Shown here: piece by piece, positions 30,708 through 42,400 of the stretch
Numbering within the stretch: position 1 is the stretch's first letter
Layout of the letters: each line of letters begins with the position of its first letter
NCBI GenBank assembly: GCA_010909165.1
Contig: MU008159.1
Location: forward strand, 310,001 to 374,000
Direction: 5' to 3'
From: Anthoceros angustus
Lineage: Eukaryota > Streptophyta > Anthocerotopsida > Anthocerotales > Anthocerotaceae
DNA: 64,000 nt
Notes under the pieces: model-generated
Databases searched by the model: none
Told to the model about the DNA's origin: nothing
Seen by the model: the letters and a program-made list of their open reading frames with translations, nothing else
Made by a program: the position numbers and the translations under genes

Positions 30708-30859
30708 GAAGGCTTTCTCAGAGTGAAGCCACACCAAAAATCCGCCGCCGACACCGATTTCAAGACCGAGCATCAAGATGAGTCAACTCACACGATGTTT
30801 CTGTCGAGTTGGAATAGAGATTGTGATATTACCGATTCGATAGCTCTAACTCCTCGGGC

Positions 30860-32972
30860 TTTTAGGAATATTGTGTGTTACTCGAATCGGATAGGAGAGC
30901 TTGCCTCCCATTCCCAAACGCCGCATGTGCTTGTGATGAGCTTCTTTGCTCAAAGCCTTTGTTAGTATGTCCCGAGTTGTCCTGTGGAACATATTGCAAA
31001 TCTATTTTCCTTCCCCACAAGCCCCTTATATAGTGGTATTCAACCTCCACGTGTTTTGTACGCGTGAAACATCGGATTCTTGCTAATGCCATTGAGCCCC
31101 GATTGTCTGTGGATTGTTGTGCAAGTAGGTATCCGAATTCCTAATTCCTTGAACAAAAGCTTACACCACACTATTTCTTTGGTCAGACCCTAGACTACTG
31201 TTGAAGAAAGGGCAACTGCTGGTTGCTTCTTACTAGACCAGACAGTGCCCTCCAAGAATCGAAATGACATATTCGAACTGATTTTCACTTTGTCTCCCCG
31301 TGATAGTCTCGAGTCAGAATACCTCAAGATCTTGAGGCTTTCCTTTTATTCTTATAAGCTATGCCAATTTTCTTTTGTGTAACGGAAGGCACGTTTCAAG
31401 TTTGTCCGGTTCCTTCCGGGTTTTCCAAGAACTGTGAGCACACTGGTGGTATATGCAACTTCTAGTCTTGTAGTATTGCTTGCATATATCGCTTGTTTGC
31501 CTACACCTTGCCTGTAAGGAACTCGCCATTTGCTCCTTGTCTTCTTGAGTTGAAGGTGACATGAGCTTGCTAAGTTTCGACCAAATGGCATAGGTGTTGA
31601 TACAGTTTTTTGCATCCTTAAGACCTAGTTGCTCAAAGACAATCTAATAGGTAAGGGTTGTGTAGTGTCATTACACGAGTCTCGCCTATTTCTTTGAACA
31701 TGAATTCAGAGCTCAGAAGGTCCTAGGCAATTCATTTTGAATTTTGTTGCTAACACATCCGTTATACTTGTGATGAAGGTCCGACTATTGCTTGATAAAA
31801 TCAGTCAACGAAATCGCCAAGTAGCATATGACATTCCCTTTGAGGTAAATATACAAGCTACTATCTCGCTTGACTCTTGGTGAACCCTAGCTCTAGCAAT
31901 TGCTTTAGGGCTGCATTCCATTTCATGGTCAATCGTTTTTAAGTCAGAGACACTTGATTAGTCCGCAAGCTTGGTGCTCTTTTCCTTTAACCACATATCC
32001 GTGGGCTGCCGCATGTAGATTTCAACATCTAACTTTCCATATAGAAATGTTGTTTTCACGCCATACATCCTCAGCTCATAGTTAAAGTGTGGATATGGCG
32101 GGATGATTCTCGAGAGTTGAAAGCTTGACCAGGAGAGAAAGTTTCAAGATAATCCAATCCGTGGATTTGGGAGAAGCCTCTGCAACCAAGCGAGCTTTAT
32201 ACCGCCAAAGGTACCATCCGCTTACTTTCAGCTTGAAAACCCACTTACAAGTCACCATTTTTCCGCTCGGAGGTAAGTCTACAAGCTCCATGTTCCATTT
32301 TCAATTAATGAGTCATACTGAATCAATAGCCTTCTCCCACTCTTTGTGATCAGTCGCTAAGTGCCTCCTCATATGATTGAGGTTCAATGGGATCAAGGAA
32401 GAATTATCGCATGAACGCCACATGAGAAGAAGGATTCTCAAGTCCGGAGCTTGATAAAAGTCCGAGGCTGCCTATGACGAGTAGGATACCACGGATCGGT
32501 ACAAAGAGAAAACTTGATGATCGATCAAGGTCACCGATTCTCGCCCAACTGGTCTCTTGTGCACAACTTGTTCAGGAGGATGTTGGTCCCGTAAGTCCAG
32601 CTCCTCATGCCGATTGTCAGTGCATTGATATGCAGCTATGTCCTCAACATCAACCAACTCAAAACCACCGGATCTTCCCCACCGCAGAACAATGTCCTCC
32701 AGGAACAACGTGTGCTGATCGATTGATCAAAAGAAGTGTCATCATCCATTGGAGCGATGTCCACGCCTTGAACAGCCCCACGAGACCCAATTTTGGTTTT
32801 CATTGAAGGTAACACTCCTTGCATAAACAACTTTGTTCTTAGATACATCATAGAGCTTATAAGCCCTTCCGTGTAGCCTAACATAAGTAGCTCGGCCTTA
32901 TCAAACTTTTGCCTTTTCTCTTTAGGTATAAAAGCATATGCAACACATCCAAATGTGCGCAAGTGAAGAATA
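30860..32972 (-). pseudogene. Copia A reverse transcriptase and RNase H (unit 2)
   Basis: From high to low coordinates: TFGCVAYAFIPKEKRQKFD (32,955-32,895), the connection after integrase; KMVTCKWVFKLKVSG and YKARLVAEA (32,265-32,195), the start of copia reverse transcriptase; the C-terminal part with SVLTVLGKPGRN (about 31,440) and LKRAFRYTKEN; then RNase H with RTKHVEVEYHYIRG (31,060-31,015). The YVDD segment is not legible in a single frame. Broken by many indels. Confidence 0.8.
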
Positions 32973-33054
32973 GAAGGCCGCCTTGTGAAGGCTTCAAAAG
33001 GGGGTCAGCCTATGTAAGTAGTTGGCAACCGGTTTTTAAGATAAGTTGCGGTCA

Positions 33055-33560
33055 TTATAGCTTCCGATGGCAATGGAAGTTGTGCTTGATATAACAAGAA
33101 TATGTCATTTCTTGGGTAAGATTAAGGCTCAACTCCGTTTTCTTGAGGAGTGTAAACTCACCGGCGACCAATTCCCTCGCCAGCGGAAGCACGAAATTCA
33201 TTGAGGTAAATTCTCCCGTTGTCGATCTTAAAGTTTTGAGTTGTTTTCCACCATCTTTCAGCATACTTGATGTATTCTCAAGTGTGAAACACTCACTTTC
33301 TCGCTTCAATATGTAGGTGGTGACAAACCTTGTCTTATCATCGATAAAAGTTAGGAAGTATCTACCACCTCCTATGGATTCTTGAGATAAAGGTCCACAG
33401 ATCATGTACTAGTTCTAGAACCTCGAGGCTCTATGTGGAGCCTTATTTCAAGGCTTCTTGATGCCTCTTTGAGAAAACACAAGACTCACAGAGTGATGCC
33501 AGTGCCCTATAGGCCCATCCTGGTAAGATTACTAAGAAGTTTCAAGTTTTTTGAATGTGA
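33055..33560 (-). pseudogene. Copia A integrase core
   Basis: MICGPLSQESIGGGRYFLTF and IDDKTRFVTTYILKRESECF (33,405-33,290) match the start of the copia integrase core, with the first catalytic aspartate normally in the D-x-C-G-P block (here I-C-G-P, so that residue is altered or lies in another frame). LRSTTGEFTS (33,240-33,210) corresponds to L-R-S-D-N-G-x-E-F, with the second aspartate replaced by T. The GAG-pre-integrase C-E-S-C-V-F segment is at about 33,490. Confidence 0.7.
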
Positions 33561-33779
33561 ATGACCTAATCGCTATGCCACAACTTAACTTTTTCTCATT
33601 TGTGAGATCGATTGGCATCTTGTGTTAGATTGGAAGTTGGTACACTCATGCATATGGAGACGAAACAAATCTGTCTCGATGACCCATAGGCAAGTACTTT
33701 ATTGTGATTAAATGCATCCGATTGACTTGATTCGCATGTAAATAAATGTGACAATGATTGTCGATTGAGCTCGAAATCA

Positions 33780-34079
33780 AATTCAGTCATATGGAACATA
33801 GTAGACATCATATAATGTTAACACATGCCACGATGGTGGCGGTCTATTGTGCCACGACCGAGGAGACACTAGGGATCTATCATCACCTAGGTACACATAT
33901 CGATCCTTAAATGTTTTATATGTTTTGAATGATCCTTTATCAAAAGCAGATGTGCATACGCCCAGTCTAGATACCAATCTAACACAGTCTAATCTTTGTA
34001 TTCTTGTGAGGCTAGATACAAGAATGAACTTGTTACTGCTGGTTGTACCCGTTGAGGGAAGGGTCGGTTGTTTCTTCAC
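33780..34079 (-). pseudogene. Copia A protease remnant
   Basis: TYKTFKDRYVYLGDDRSLVS and VLTLYDVYYVPYD (about 33,930-33,785) correspond to the loop and C-terminal strand of the copia aspartic protease (G-D-x-x ... L-x-D-V-x-Y-V-P). The catalytic D-S-G near the N-terminus is not clear. Confidence 0.6.
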
Positions 34080-34097
34080 ACCACGTGAGTTTCAGCA

Positions 34098-34387
34098 CTA
34101 GATGAACCTCCTTGCGAGGAAACACACTGCTTTTCCGACACTCCCGTTCCCAATGACGGGTAACTTACGATTCAGGTTGACTGTCCAGTTTTCCTTGGTT
34201 AGCTCCTTGTCCTTGTGAGCCACCACCCCTAGATGAGCTGCCTCTAAAACTGTTGTAGGGTCTTCCTCCACCACGTCCTCTGTTGGACGTGTAGAGTGCT
34301 TGTTGCTTGCCTGTTCTCCTATGAGATTGTTTTGTTGCTTCTTCTTGCAATAGTGCTCCAACTAATTCTGTAAATGTGGGTTCTGGC
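34098..34387 (-). pseudogene. Copia A gag C-terminus with zinc knuckle
   Basis: PEPTFTELVGALLQEEAT at the upper edge is the usual L-L-x-E-E end of copia gag, followed by an RG-rich stretch (SNRGRGGGRPYNSFRGSSSR) and then H-W-E-R-E-C-R-K (about 34,165-34,140) in a shifted frame, the second half of a CCHC knuckle. Element B is inserted at 34,388, just upstream in the reading direction. Confidence 0.7.
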
Positions 34388-34638
34388 TGTAAGGGTATTA
34401 AAGCCCAATATACTTAGACTAATACACTTAGTCTAAGTTAGGTGTCAGTTAAGTATCATTAGCTTAGCTTAAGCTAATCACTAGGAAGCTTCTTGTGCTC
34501 CTTCCTAGGAGCTTCTTGTGGAGCTTCCTAGGAGCTATTGGAGGTATAAATACCCTCCAAGCCTCATCTCAATGTGAGAGAGCTACTCTTGCCTCCTCCT
34601 CTCCTCTCCTCTTTCCACCCGCTGCCCACGATCCTTCA
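34388..34638 (+). repeat. 5' LTR of copia B
   Basis: 251 bp, TGTAAGGGTATTAAAGCCC ... ATCCTTCA, with TG...CA ends. It carries a TATA box (GGTATAAATACCC, TATAAATA at 34,545) and a repeated GAGCTTCTTGTGGAGCTTCC block. Nearly identical to the 3' LTR, which indicates a fairly recent insertion. Confidence 0.9.
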
Positions 34639-34640
34639 AG

Positions 34641-34652
34641 CGGTATCGAGCC
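34641..34652 (+). other. Primer-binding site of copia B (altered)
   Basis: CGGTATCGAGCC follows the LTR end by two bases. It equals TGGTATCAGAGCC with the first base changed and one A missing. The primer-binding site of copia A lacks the same A. Confidence 0.7.
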
Positions 34653-34684
34653 ATGGTTTGGTTGTGTTGTGATGCTAGAATTTT

Positions 34685-35335
34685 CTAGCTGCGGGCGCGG
34701 CGGCTCGTGGAATTGCGGGTGATCGGATCGCGGTCGAGGCGCGCCCGCGCGGTGGCGGGCGAGGCGTGGCCGACCGCGAGCGGCGGTGGCGCCCGGGCCA
34801 GCGCGAGCGCGCGAGCGGAGGCGCGGCACGGGCGCGGCGCGGCGCGAGGCGGGGCCTTGAGCGGCAGCCGGCCCAGCGCCCGCCGCCAGCCCGGCGAGCC
34901 GCCGAGCGCCGGCAGCCGAGCCGGCGGCGCGGCCGCGAGCGCCCCGCGCGGCCGGGAGCGCGCGCCGAGCCCCGGCCGGCGCCGAGCCCCGCGGCAGCCG
35001 GCGCCAGCCAGGCCCGGGCGCGCCCCGGCCCCGGCCAGGCGCCAGCCGAGCCCAGAGCGCCGGCGGCGCGCCCAGCGGCGGGCCCGAGCCGCGCCAGCCG
35101 CGGCCGGCCGGCCGGCGGCCCCCAGGCCGCGGCCTTGGCCAGCGGGGCCGCGGCGCGCGTAGCGGCGGCCCGCGCCAGCCGCCCGCGCGCCGCGGCGGCT
35201 GGCCGTGCAGCGCCTTGGCCGGTGGCGTGGGCGTGGGGCGTCGGGCGTGGCGCGTGTGCCGTCTTGGTAGCGATGCAGCCGCTGCGTGAGGGCGGCGCCG
35301 GGCGCCGCGGTGGAGTGCGAGCGGCGGTGGCGAAA
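34685..35335 (+). other. Extremely GC-rich leader of copia B
   Basis: About 650 bp composed almost only of G and C, dominated by words such as GCGCC, GCCGGC, CAGCCG and CGAGCC. It lies between the primer-binding site and gag. Long open frames here (34,707-35,162 and 34,766-35,437) encode alanine/arginine/proline/glycine strings and arise from the lack of A/T-containing stop codons. It is not homologous to anything else in the window. The edges are sharp: flanking copia sequence has ordinary composition. Confidence 0.85.
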
Positions 35336-35489
35336 AATTCGTCGAGCGATTCGGCGGATTACTCAGTGGAAATCAGCGGCAAAATACACGGACCGTGGTA
35401 TTTCTTCTTCTTTGACTTTTCTAACAAGGCGAGTTGAGTGTTTAATCTGTATCGATTTTTGAGTCATGATGTCTTCATCATTAGCGTCA

Positions 35490-36260
35490 TGTTCAATATC
35501 GAGAAGTTAGATGGTACTAACTTCCGTTACGGAAAGAACAAGTGTATAATGTTCTAGTGCGAGCGGATCAAGCCCATAAAGTTGTTAGGCGTCAAACCGG
35601 ATAGTATGACTCGGATGAGTGGCGGGACTGGATGAGCTTGCTAGATCTACTATCATGCTAACATTGTCAAAAGCAGTGTACTTCAATGTGAAAGATAAGA
35701 CCACGAGTTACGTGTGGCGGATGTGACACTATGAGAAGCAAAGTGCGGCTTCGGTGTATTGTTATTGAAGCGTGGTGGACTTGAAGATGAAGGAAGGGAG
35801 GATGTCCGATCATCGAATGATTTCAATACCATTTTCAGCCACTCATCTCAAGGTATCACGTTCCCAGTTAGTGAGAGCTATGTTTACATTGGTCACATTA
35901 CGGAGGTTGGGATACCTTTAAATGCGGCTCGAGTAATTGCACTTTGCTAGTGGTCTTACCATTGTAAATGTAGAAGGTAGCACATTGGCGAGGAGGTGAG
36001 CAGGAAAAATGGAACCTTCAAAGGTTCCGGTGCCCTCATAGTGAGAGGGAGGTCCCGAAGGGAAGCAACGGAGAAGCTTCTCTCGTAGCAAATCTAAAGT
36101 CGTAACAAGAATGTGGAGTGTCACTATTGTCACAAAAGGGTCACTTCAAAAGAGTGCGAGAAGTTCAAAAGGACCAAGGAAAAGAAGCGGCGACAAGAAG
36201 GCGACTTAAATGCATCGGTTGGAAGAGTTAAACTACGTTGAGGACGGAGATGTCCTTATC
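35490..36260 (+). pseudogene. Copia B gag
   Basis: MFNIEKLDGTNFRYGKNKC (35,490-35,546) is the standard N-terminus (K-L-D-G-T-N-F/Y). Further on are RSTIMLTLSKAVYFNVKDK-like residues in a shifted frame (about 35,640-35,700), NDFNTIFSHSSQGI (about 35,815), and a zinc knuckle beginning ECHYCHK (about 36,118-36,140). It makes the virus-like particle protein. Confidence 0.8.
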
Positions 36261-36269
36261 TCTTCTTAC

Positions 36270-36560
36270 TTGAATCTTGCACTGATGCGTGGATAGTCAT
36301 TTATTACGCAATTGGATAATTGACTCGGTGCATCTTTCCATGTTACTCCGCATAGAGTGGTTTAGCACGTATGATGCTACAAGGAAAGGATCGTTAGGCT
36401 TGGAAATAACTATGCATGCGGATCGCGTGGGTGATGTGCAACTCAAGTTTGACAACGGATCTTCATTCATCTTTGAAGGGCGTTAGGCATGTTCGAAGTT
36501 GACAAAGAGCATGATTAGCGCGGGCGGTTGGATGATCTTTACCTTCTGGTTTGGGGATCA
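36270..36560 (+). pseudogene. Copia B protease remnant
   Basis: EWFSTYDATRKGSLGLEITM (about 36,355-36,415) and VGDVQLKFDNGSSFIFEG (36,428-36,481) match the region following the catalytic D-S-G-A in copia proteases. The active-site segment near 36,280 (D-A-W-I-V) is partly present just upstream. Confidence 0.7.
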
Positions 36561-36599
36561 CTCTTGGAAGATCTCCAAAGGTTCTCTGTGTTAGCTCGT

Positions 36600-37450
36600 G
36601 GATCGAGTGTGGCACTTTGTACTCACTTGTAAACCTGTCAAAGATCATGTGATGCATGTGACGGAGCAAAATGTTTCCTTGTGGCATTGCCGGTTAGGAC
36701 ATATGTCTCGAGAAGGGAATGAAGGTTTTATCTCGTTACGGTTATATCCTTCTTAACTTCTCGATCTCTCGATGTGTGAGCACTTTGTTTATATGGGAAG
36801 CAGACAAAATCATCACATCGAACACGAGGTAAAAGTAGAAGTAAACCTCTTGAGTTGGTTCACGATGTATGTGGACCTATGCCTCTCTGCATCATTAGGC
36901 GGTGCCTCTATTTTGTCACTTTCATAGATGATTTCTCACGCAAGGTGTGGGTTTATCCTTTGAGGAAAAGGATGAAGTTACGGTGTTTGAAATTTGTCAC
37001 CCTTAGAGAATCGATCGCCACCGATTGAAGTGTCTAAGGGCGATAATGGTGGTGGAGTATGTTTCAGCTTTCGTCATTACAGATTCCAAGGGAATCAAAA
37101 GATTATTGTATCTCCTCCACAAAATGGTGTGGGGCGGATGAGCAGAACCATTCGAGGAGAGGATCGTGGTTTGTTGTCAAACTCGGATTGCCTAATGGGT
37201 TTTGGGCGAGCGATGTCTCTGCGGTTCATCTTATTAACGAGATCTCCTAATAAAATTGATGAGCGAGTTCGAGGAGCTATAGTGCGGAAAGAAACCATCC
37301 TACAAGCATCTGCGAGTGTTTGGTACATGAGGCATCTTGCCATGTTCCAAAAGAGTTTCGGGACAAGTTGGCACCTAAGTCCAAGAAATGTATTTTTCTT
37401 GGCTATGGTGATTAGTGAGATGGGATACCGTTGTGGGATCCGAGGCTAGA
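36600..37450 (+). pseudogene. Copia B integrase
   Basis: The GAG-pre-integrase segment (V-S-L-W-H-C-R-L near 36,675; L-G-H-M-S-R near 36,695 in a shifted frame) is followed by ELVHDVCGPMP (about 36,855-36,890), YFVTFIDDFSRKVWVYPL (about 36,912-36,965, spanning one shift) and GDNGGEY-like sequence at about 37,040. PKSKKCIFLGYG at about 37,375-37,415 closes the domain. Confidence 0.8.
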
Positions 37451-37689
37451 AAGGTTGTTCGTACTAACGTGTTCTTCAATGAGAACAAGATGCACGGAAG
37501 CCTACTCCAAGCTGGAGGTGCGAAGGGTGATCTTCAAGAAGATGGACATGATCATCATGGGCGGGTTGCGTAATGTGTGCGAGCACATTCCTCCAGATGA
37601 ACCAAGAGTCGAACAAGCTCCTATAGAGGTGCACAGCCGTGGGTCGAGGCGGGGATTACGACCTCACGGTATGATCCATCTCGGATTAT

Positions 37690-38580
37690 GTTATCTTTGA
37701 CAGTTGTGGGAACCCTCTTCTTACAAAGAGGCTGTCAGGTAACAAAGAAGTGGGAGAAGGCCATGCGATCGAAATGAATTTCATAAGAACCAAACTTGGG
37801 AGTTGGTTAGTTGCCTAAGGATAAGAAGGCACTCAGGCAAATGGGTGTACAAGATGAAGGTCATACGCTTGATGGCAAACCAAAGTACAAGGCGTGTTGC
37901 TAAGGGTTTCAAGCAACAACGAGGGCTTTGATGAGATTTTCTCACCGTCAAAATGACAACTTTGCGATGTGTTCTTGCTTTGGTTGCGAGGATGATATGG
38001 AACTTGCGGATGGATGTCAAGGCGGCATTCTTGCATGGTGACCTTCAAGAGGGGTCTACATGCGCAACGGAAGGTTTTGTTGAGAAGGGCAAGAGCATCG
38101 GTGTGCGAGGTTGAGGAAGAGCCTTTATGGTTTGAAAGCAGGCACCAGTGGTATCACAAGTTCCACTCATTTATGCTTTCTCAAGGCTACAAGCGTGGCG
38201 ATGAGGATCATTGCCTCTATCTGAAAGCAAGCTAAGGATCAAAGCTTGCTCATTTTGATCCTCTATGTGGATGATATGCTAATTCTTTGGAGCGATCTTG
38301 ATGAGATTTGTTGAAGTCAAAGTTGAATGCTCACTTTGAAATGACAGACTTGGGAGGCGAGCCATATACTTGGCGTGTATTCGTCGGAGCAGACATAAGC
38401 GTGCTTTATTTGTCTCGAGGAATACATTAATGGGTGCTTCAACGTTTCAACATGGAGAAGGGAAGCCATTGGGTACTCCATTGCCTCCATATGTGAAACT
38501 TTCAAGCGATTGCCCAAGCTACGAGGAGGACAAATGAAATGGAGAAGGTCCCATACTCATCATGTAGGGAGTTTGATGTA
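37690..38580 (+). pseudogene. Copia B reverse transcriptase
   Basis: VAKGFKQQRG (about 37,895), then MDVKAAFLHGDLQEG (about 38,012-38,056), LKKSLYGLK-like sequence (about 38,105), WYHKFHSFMLSQGYKRGDED (about 38,149) and ILILYVDDMLIL (38,249-38,284). YVDD is the intact catalytic box of copia reverse transcriptase. Between blocks the frame shifts by one or two bases. Confidence 0.85.
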
Positions 38581-39150
38581 TGCAATGATTGCTACTCGTC
38601 ACGACATTGCCTTTGCGGTGGGAGTGGTTAGCAGTTTATGTCAAACGGCAAGAAGCATTGGGAGGCGATAAAAGGAGTTATGAGGTATCGAATGGTACAA
38701 AAGCTTTGTGCATATGTTTTGGTAGTGAAGATGCATGTGGTTGGGTACAGATCTTGATTATCACGGGGATATGGACAAAAGGAGGTCCATCGAGTTATGT
38801 CTTCACGTGCCTTTGGAGGCGATCTCATGGCGATCTCGTTTGCGATCGTGCATTCGCTATCTACCACAGAGTATGTTGCGACAGCGAGGCTTGCAAGGAA
38901 GCCATATGGCTTGCTCGTTTAGTGGGAGACTTGGGGATCAAGGTTGAGGTGTTGCATTGTGATAGCAGTGCTATCAATTGGCAAAGAATCCGATGTTTCA
39001 TGCGAAGACTAAACATGTGGATGTGAAGTATCACTTCATTCGAGAGGTGTTGGACGAGAGGGTACAACTTGTCAAGGTTCACACCGAACCTGAGATATTC
39101 TTACCAAGGGACTCTCTACGAATTTGCACAAGCTCGGACAGTGGGCATGA
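38581..39150 (+). pseudogene. Copia B RNase H
   Basis: IATRHDIAFAVGVV (about 38,590) ends reverse transcriptase; STTEYVA (about 38,860) and KEAIWLARLVGDLGIKVEVL (about 38,898) with HCDS (38,956) carry acidic residues of the RNase H active site. NPMFHAKTKHVDVKYHFIRE at about 38,984-39,045 is the conserved C-terminal block. Confidence 0.85.
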
Positions 39151-39186
39151 GATAGTCCATTCTCCTCTGAAGGTAAATTGGCCTTT

Positions 39187-39197
39187 AAGTGGGAGGT
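39187..39197 (+). other. Polypurine tract of copia B
   Basis: AAGTGGGAGGT directly precedes the 3' LTR; it primes plus-strand synthesis in this family. Confidence 0.8.
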
Positions 39198-39426
39198 TGT
39201 AAGGGTATTAAAGCCCAATGCTTAGACTAATACACTTAGTCTAAGTTAGGTGTCGATTAAGTATCATTAGTTTAGCAAGCTAATCACTAGGAAGCTTCTT
39301 GTGCTCCTTCTTGGGAGCTTCTTGTGGAGCTTCCTGAGCCTATTGGAGGTATAAATACCCAAGCCTCATCTCATGTGAGAGAGCTACTCTTGCCTCCTCC
39401 TCTCCTCTCCTCCCACGCGTCCATCA
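39198..39426 (+). repeat. 3' LTR of copia B
   Basis: 229 bp, matching 34,388-34,638 with a few small deletions; TATAAATA at 39,350. It ends CCATCA, the counterpart of CCTTCA in the 5' LTR. Confidence 0.9.
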
Positions 39427-42400
39427 CCGAGGTCACATTTGAAGCCTTTGCCACTTTTCGATTTAGCTTAGAAGCATTAAAGGAGGTCACAAAATGTGAC
39501 CGGATTCGAAGTGATATGAGGAAGTAAAGGGCAAGCATATCATCCTTGATAATCTCATTTGATGCACTTTCAAACAAGAGTTACAAGTGTCCAAGGTGTT
39601 TCTCTATTGATTCACCATCTTTCATCTTGCAAAGTTGTAAATTTATGAGCATCATCGACTTGTCGATTCTGCTGCATACAGTCTGAAGTTTGAACCCGGA
39701 TATCTCTGAAGTTGTACATCCGGATGTCATCTCGGCATCTCGAGGTAAGACCACTCGGATGAGGAACATGGCTGCTTGATCTTTGGCATCCCATGTTTCA
39801 GTAATCTATTTTCAATTTGTTGTGGGCGAGTTGAGACTCTTGGGAACTCTCTTCCCCAATAACCACCTTCGAGTTTCTTATTACAGGCTCCCTTCATGCG
39901 GATTACCCATATGTCGTAATCACGCCCACCAAACCTATCTTTTCCCTAAACCCTTCCCCACCCAAACTAGATGAGGATCGCCATTTTATTCCTTTGTGTT
40001 TTGGGTTAGCTACTCCCAAGACACTAAGATCCTAAAGTGGTATGGAGGGGTTTAATATATCGTGACTTGAGACATGCTATTGTGACAAGGTCGAGGAGGA
40101 TATTGACGGCATTAGCGGTATGTCTCCTGCGGACTCTTGTTCTCTTAGTGCATTTACTATTCATGATTTCTTATTTCCCACTTATTGAATGCATACACTG
40201 AGCAGGAAGGGCAAGAGTTTGGAACACCAAACATGTGTTTCTTACTTGTTTTCTTAGCGTGCTTACAGGCTACTTCTCTGTATACAGGATTAGCGAGTAA
40301 AACATGCTTCAACAAGGTAAGAAGTTTGAAATCCGGATGTGATATCTTCCGCAAGTCTCTAACATCTACACTAGTTCTTTGAGACATTTTGTAGTATACT
40401 CGAAGCAGTATCTACATGTTCTTGATGTGCCTCAATTACATTTTACTAATTGAGTGACACTTGTGGCGAGTGCAACATGTGTTGTAGAAAACCTCTTTGT
40501 ATACCATTACCATCAAAGGCTCTTTGAACACGCACCTCGGTAGATTATCTCGATTCCTCGGTGGGAGAACAAGTACCAACTGGCGCTGATCTGGAAAGAG
40601 AACTTCAATCAAGGTATTAAACGATTCTCTTACTTCCAGAGAAAGCACAGGTTGATTTTGTGCATGAGCAATCCATTCAGTAACTTGTTGATGAAGTTGC
40701 TCTGCTATTATTTCCTGCGCTTCTTGTCTCCTGTAGAGATTTTGATTTTGAATTCTCTCTGCAGGGCGAGGCTCCCACTGGCGCCCATCGAGGCGATTAG
40801 CCATTCATCAGACCAAGTTGTATGTTGTTAAATGCTTTCTTTAGACATTATCTTTTCTATAATTATATTAATCGTTTCTTGCAGTTAGGTAGTTGTCCTT
40901 GAGCATTTCTTGAATTTGCTTGAATAGCAAATCGTGAAAAGTGCACAAAATTACTTTATGTGCCAAGAATTGTATTCAAAATCTATAGAAAAATAAAGGG
41001 CAAGCATATCATCCTTGATAACCTCATTTGATGCACTTTCCTTTGAAACAAGAGTTCAAGTGTCCAAGGTGTTTCTCTATTGATTCACCATCTTTCATCT
41101 TGCAAAGTTGTAAATTTCGCAAGGTCATCCGACTTGTCGATTCTGCACATACAATCTCAAGTCCGAACGGATTCTGCGAAGTTGTACATCCGGATGTCTC
41201 GGCAAAGATCTCCGAGGTAAGACCACTCGGATGAGGAACATGGCTGCTTGATCTTTGGCATCCCATGTTTCCTGTAATCTATTTGTTGTGGCGGAGTTGA
41301 GACTACTAGGGGCTCTCTTCCCCAATAACCACCTTCCGAGTTTCTTATTAAGGCTCCTTCATGCGGATTACCCATATGTCGTAATCCGCCCACCAAACCT
41401 ATCTTTTCCCTAAACCCTTCCCCACCCAAACTAGATGAGGATCACCATCTTTATTCCTTTGTGTTTTGGGTTAGCTACTCCCAAGACACTAAGATCTAAA
41501 GTGGTCAGAGGGGTTTAATATATCGTGACTTAGACACATGCTATTAGGTCCAAGGTCGAGAGGATATTGACATTAGCGGTATGTCTCCTGCACTCTTGTT
41601 CTCTTAGCATTTACTATTCTGATTTCTTATTTCCCACTTATTGAATGCATACACGAGGGGAAGGGCATGAGTTTGGAACACCAAACATGTGTTTCTTACT
41701 TGTTTTCTTAGCGTGCTTACAGGCTACTTCTCATGCTCTGATTAGCGAGTAAAACAGCTTCAACAAGGTAAAAGTTTGAAATCCGGATGTGATATCTTCG
41801 CAAGTCTCTAACATCTACACTAGTTCTTGAGACCTTTGTAGTATACTAAAACGAGTATCTACATGTTTGATGTGCCTCAATTACATTTTACTAATTGAGT
41901 AACACTTGTGGCGGTGCAACATGTGTTGTTAGAAAACCTCTTTGTATACCATTACCATCAAAGGCTCTTTGAACACGCACCTCGTAGATTATCCGGATTC
42001 CTCGGTGGGAGAACAAGTACCAAATGGCCGATCCGAAAGAGAACTTCAATCAAGGTATTAAACGATTCTCTTACTTCCAGAAAGCACGTTGATTTTGTGC
42101 ATGAGCAATCCATTCAAGAACTTGTTGATGAAGTTGCTCGCTATTATTTCTCTTCTTGCCTCTGTAGAGATTTTGATTTTGAATTCTCTGCGGTGAGGCT
42201 CCGGCGCCCATCGATTAGCCATTCATCGGACCAAGTTGTATGTTGTTAAATGCTTTCTTTAGACATTATCTTTTCTATAATTATATTAACGTTTCTTAGA
42301 TTAGGTAGTTGTCCTTGAGCATTTCTTCCGAATTTGCTTGAATAGCAAATCGAAAAGTGCACAAAATTACGCCTTATGTGCCAAGAATTGTATTCAAAAT

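Larger units (their letters stand above)
28469..32972. repeat. Tandem duplication 6 (about 2.25 kb x 2), pol of copia A
   Basis: Unit 1 (28,469-30,707, 2,239 bp) and unit 2 (30,708-32,972, 2,265 bp) both begin GAAGGCTTTC, and the exit at 32,973 reads GAAGGCCGCC, a 6 nt microhomology (GAAGGC). Each contains the end of integrase, reverse transcriptase and RNase H. Most differences are 1-6 nt indels beside C in CG, CAG or CTG contexts. Confidence 0.95.
34388..39426 (+). mobile_element. Ty1/copia element B, nested in copia A
   Basis: It has LTRs at both ends, primer-binding site, GC-rich leader, gag, protease, integrase, reverse transcriptase, RNase H and a polypurine tract in plus-strand order. 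It sits in the gag of copia A, in the opposite orientation, and is therefore younger. Length 5.0 kb is normal. No clean target duplication was found (left flank ...TTCTGGC, right flank CCGAGG...). Frameshifts are frequent, but stops and substitutions are few. Confidence 0.9.

Noticed and set aside
34707-35437. Long open frames (151 and 223 codons) in the GC-rich block
   Set aside because: Stop codons need A and T, which are nearly absent here; both strands and several frames are open and the product is a low-complexity A/R/P/G string. They lie in the leader of copia B.
34380-39432. Target-site duplication of copia B
   Set aside because: Left flank TTCTGGC and right flank CCGAGG do not match in any 4-6 bp register; not claimed.
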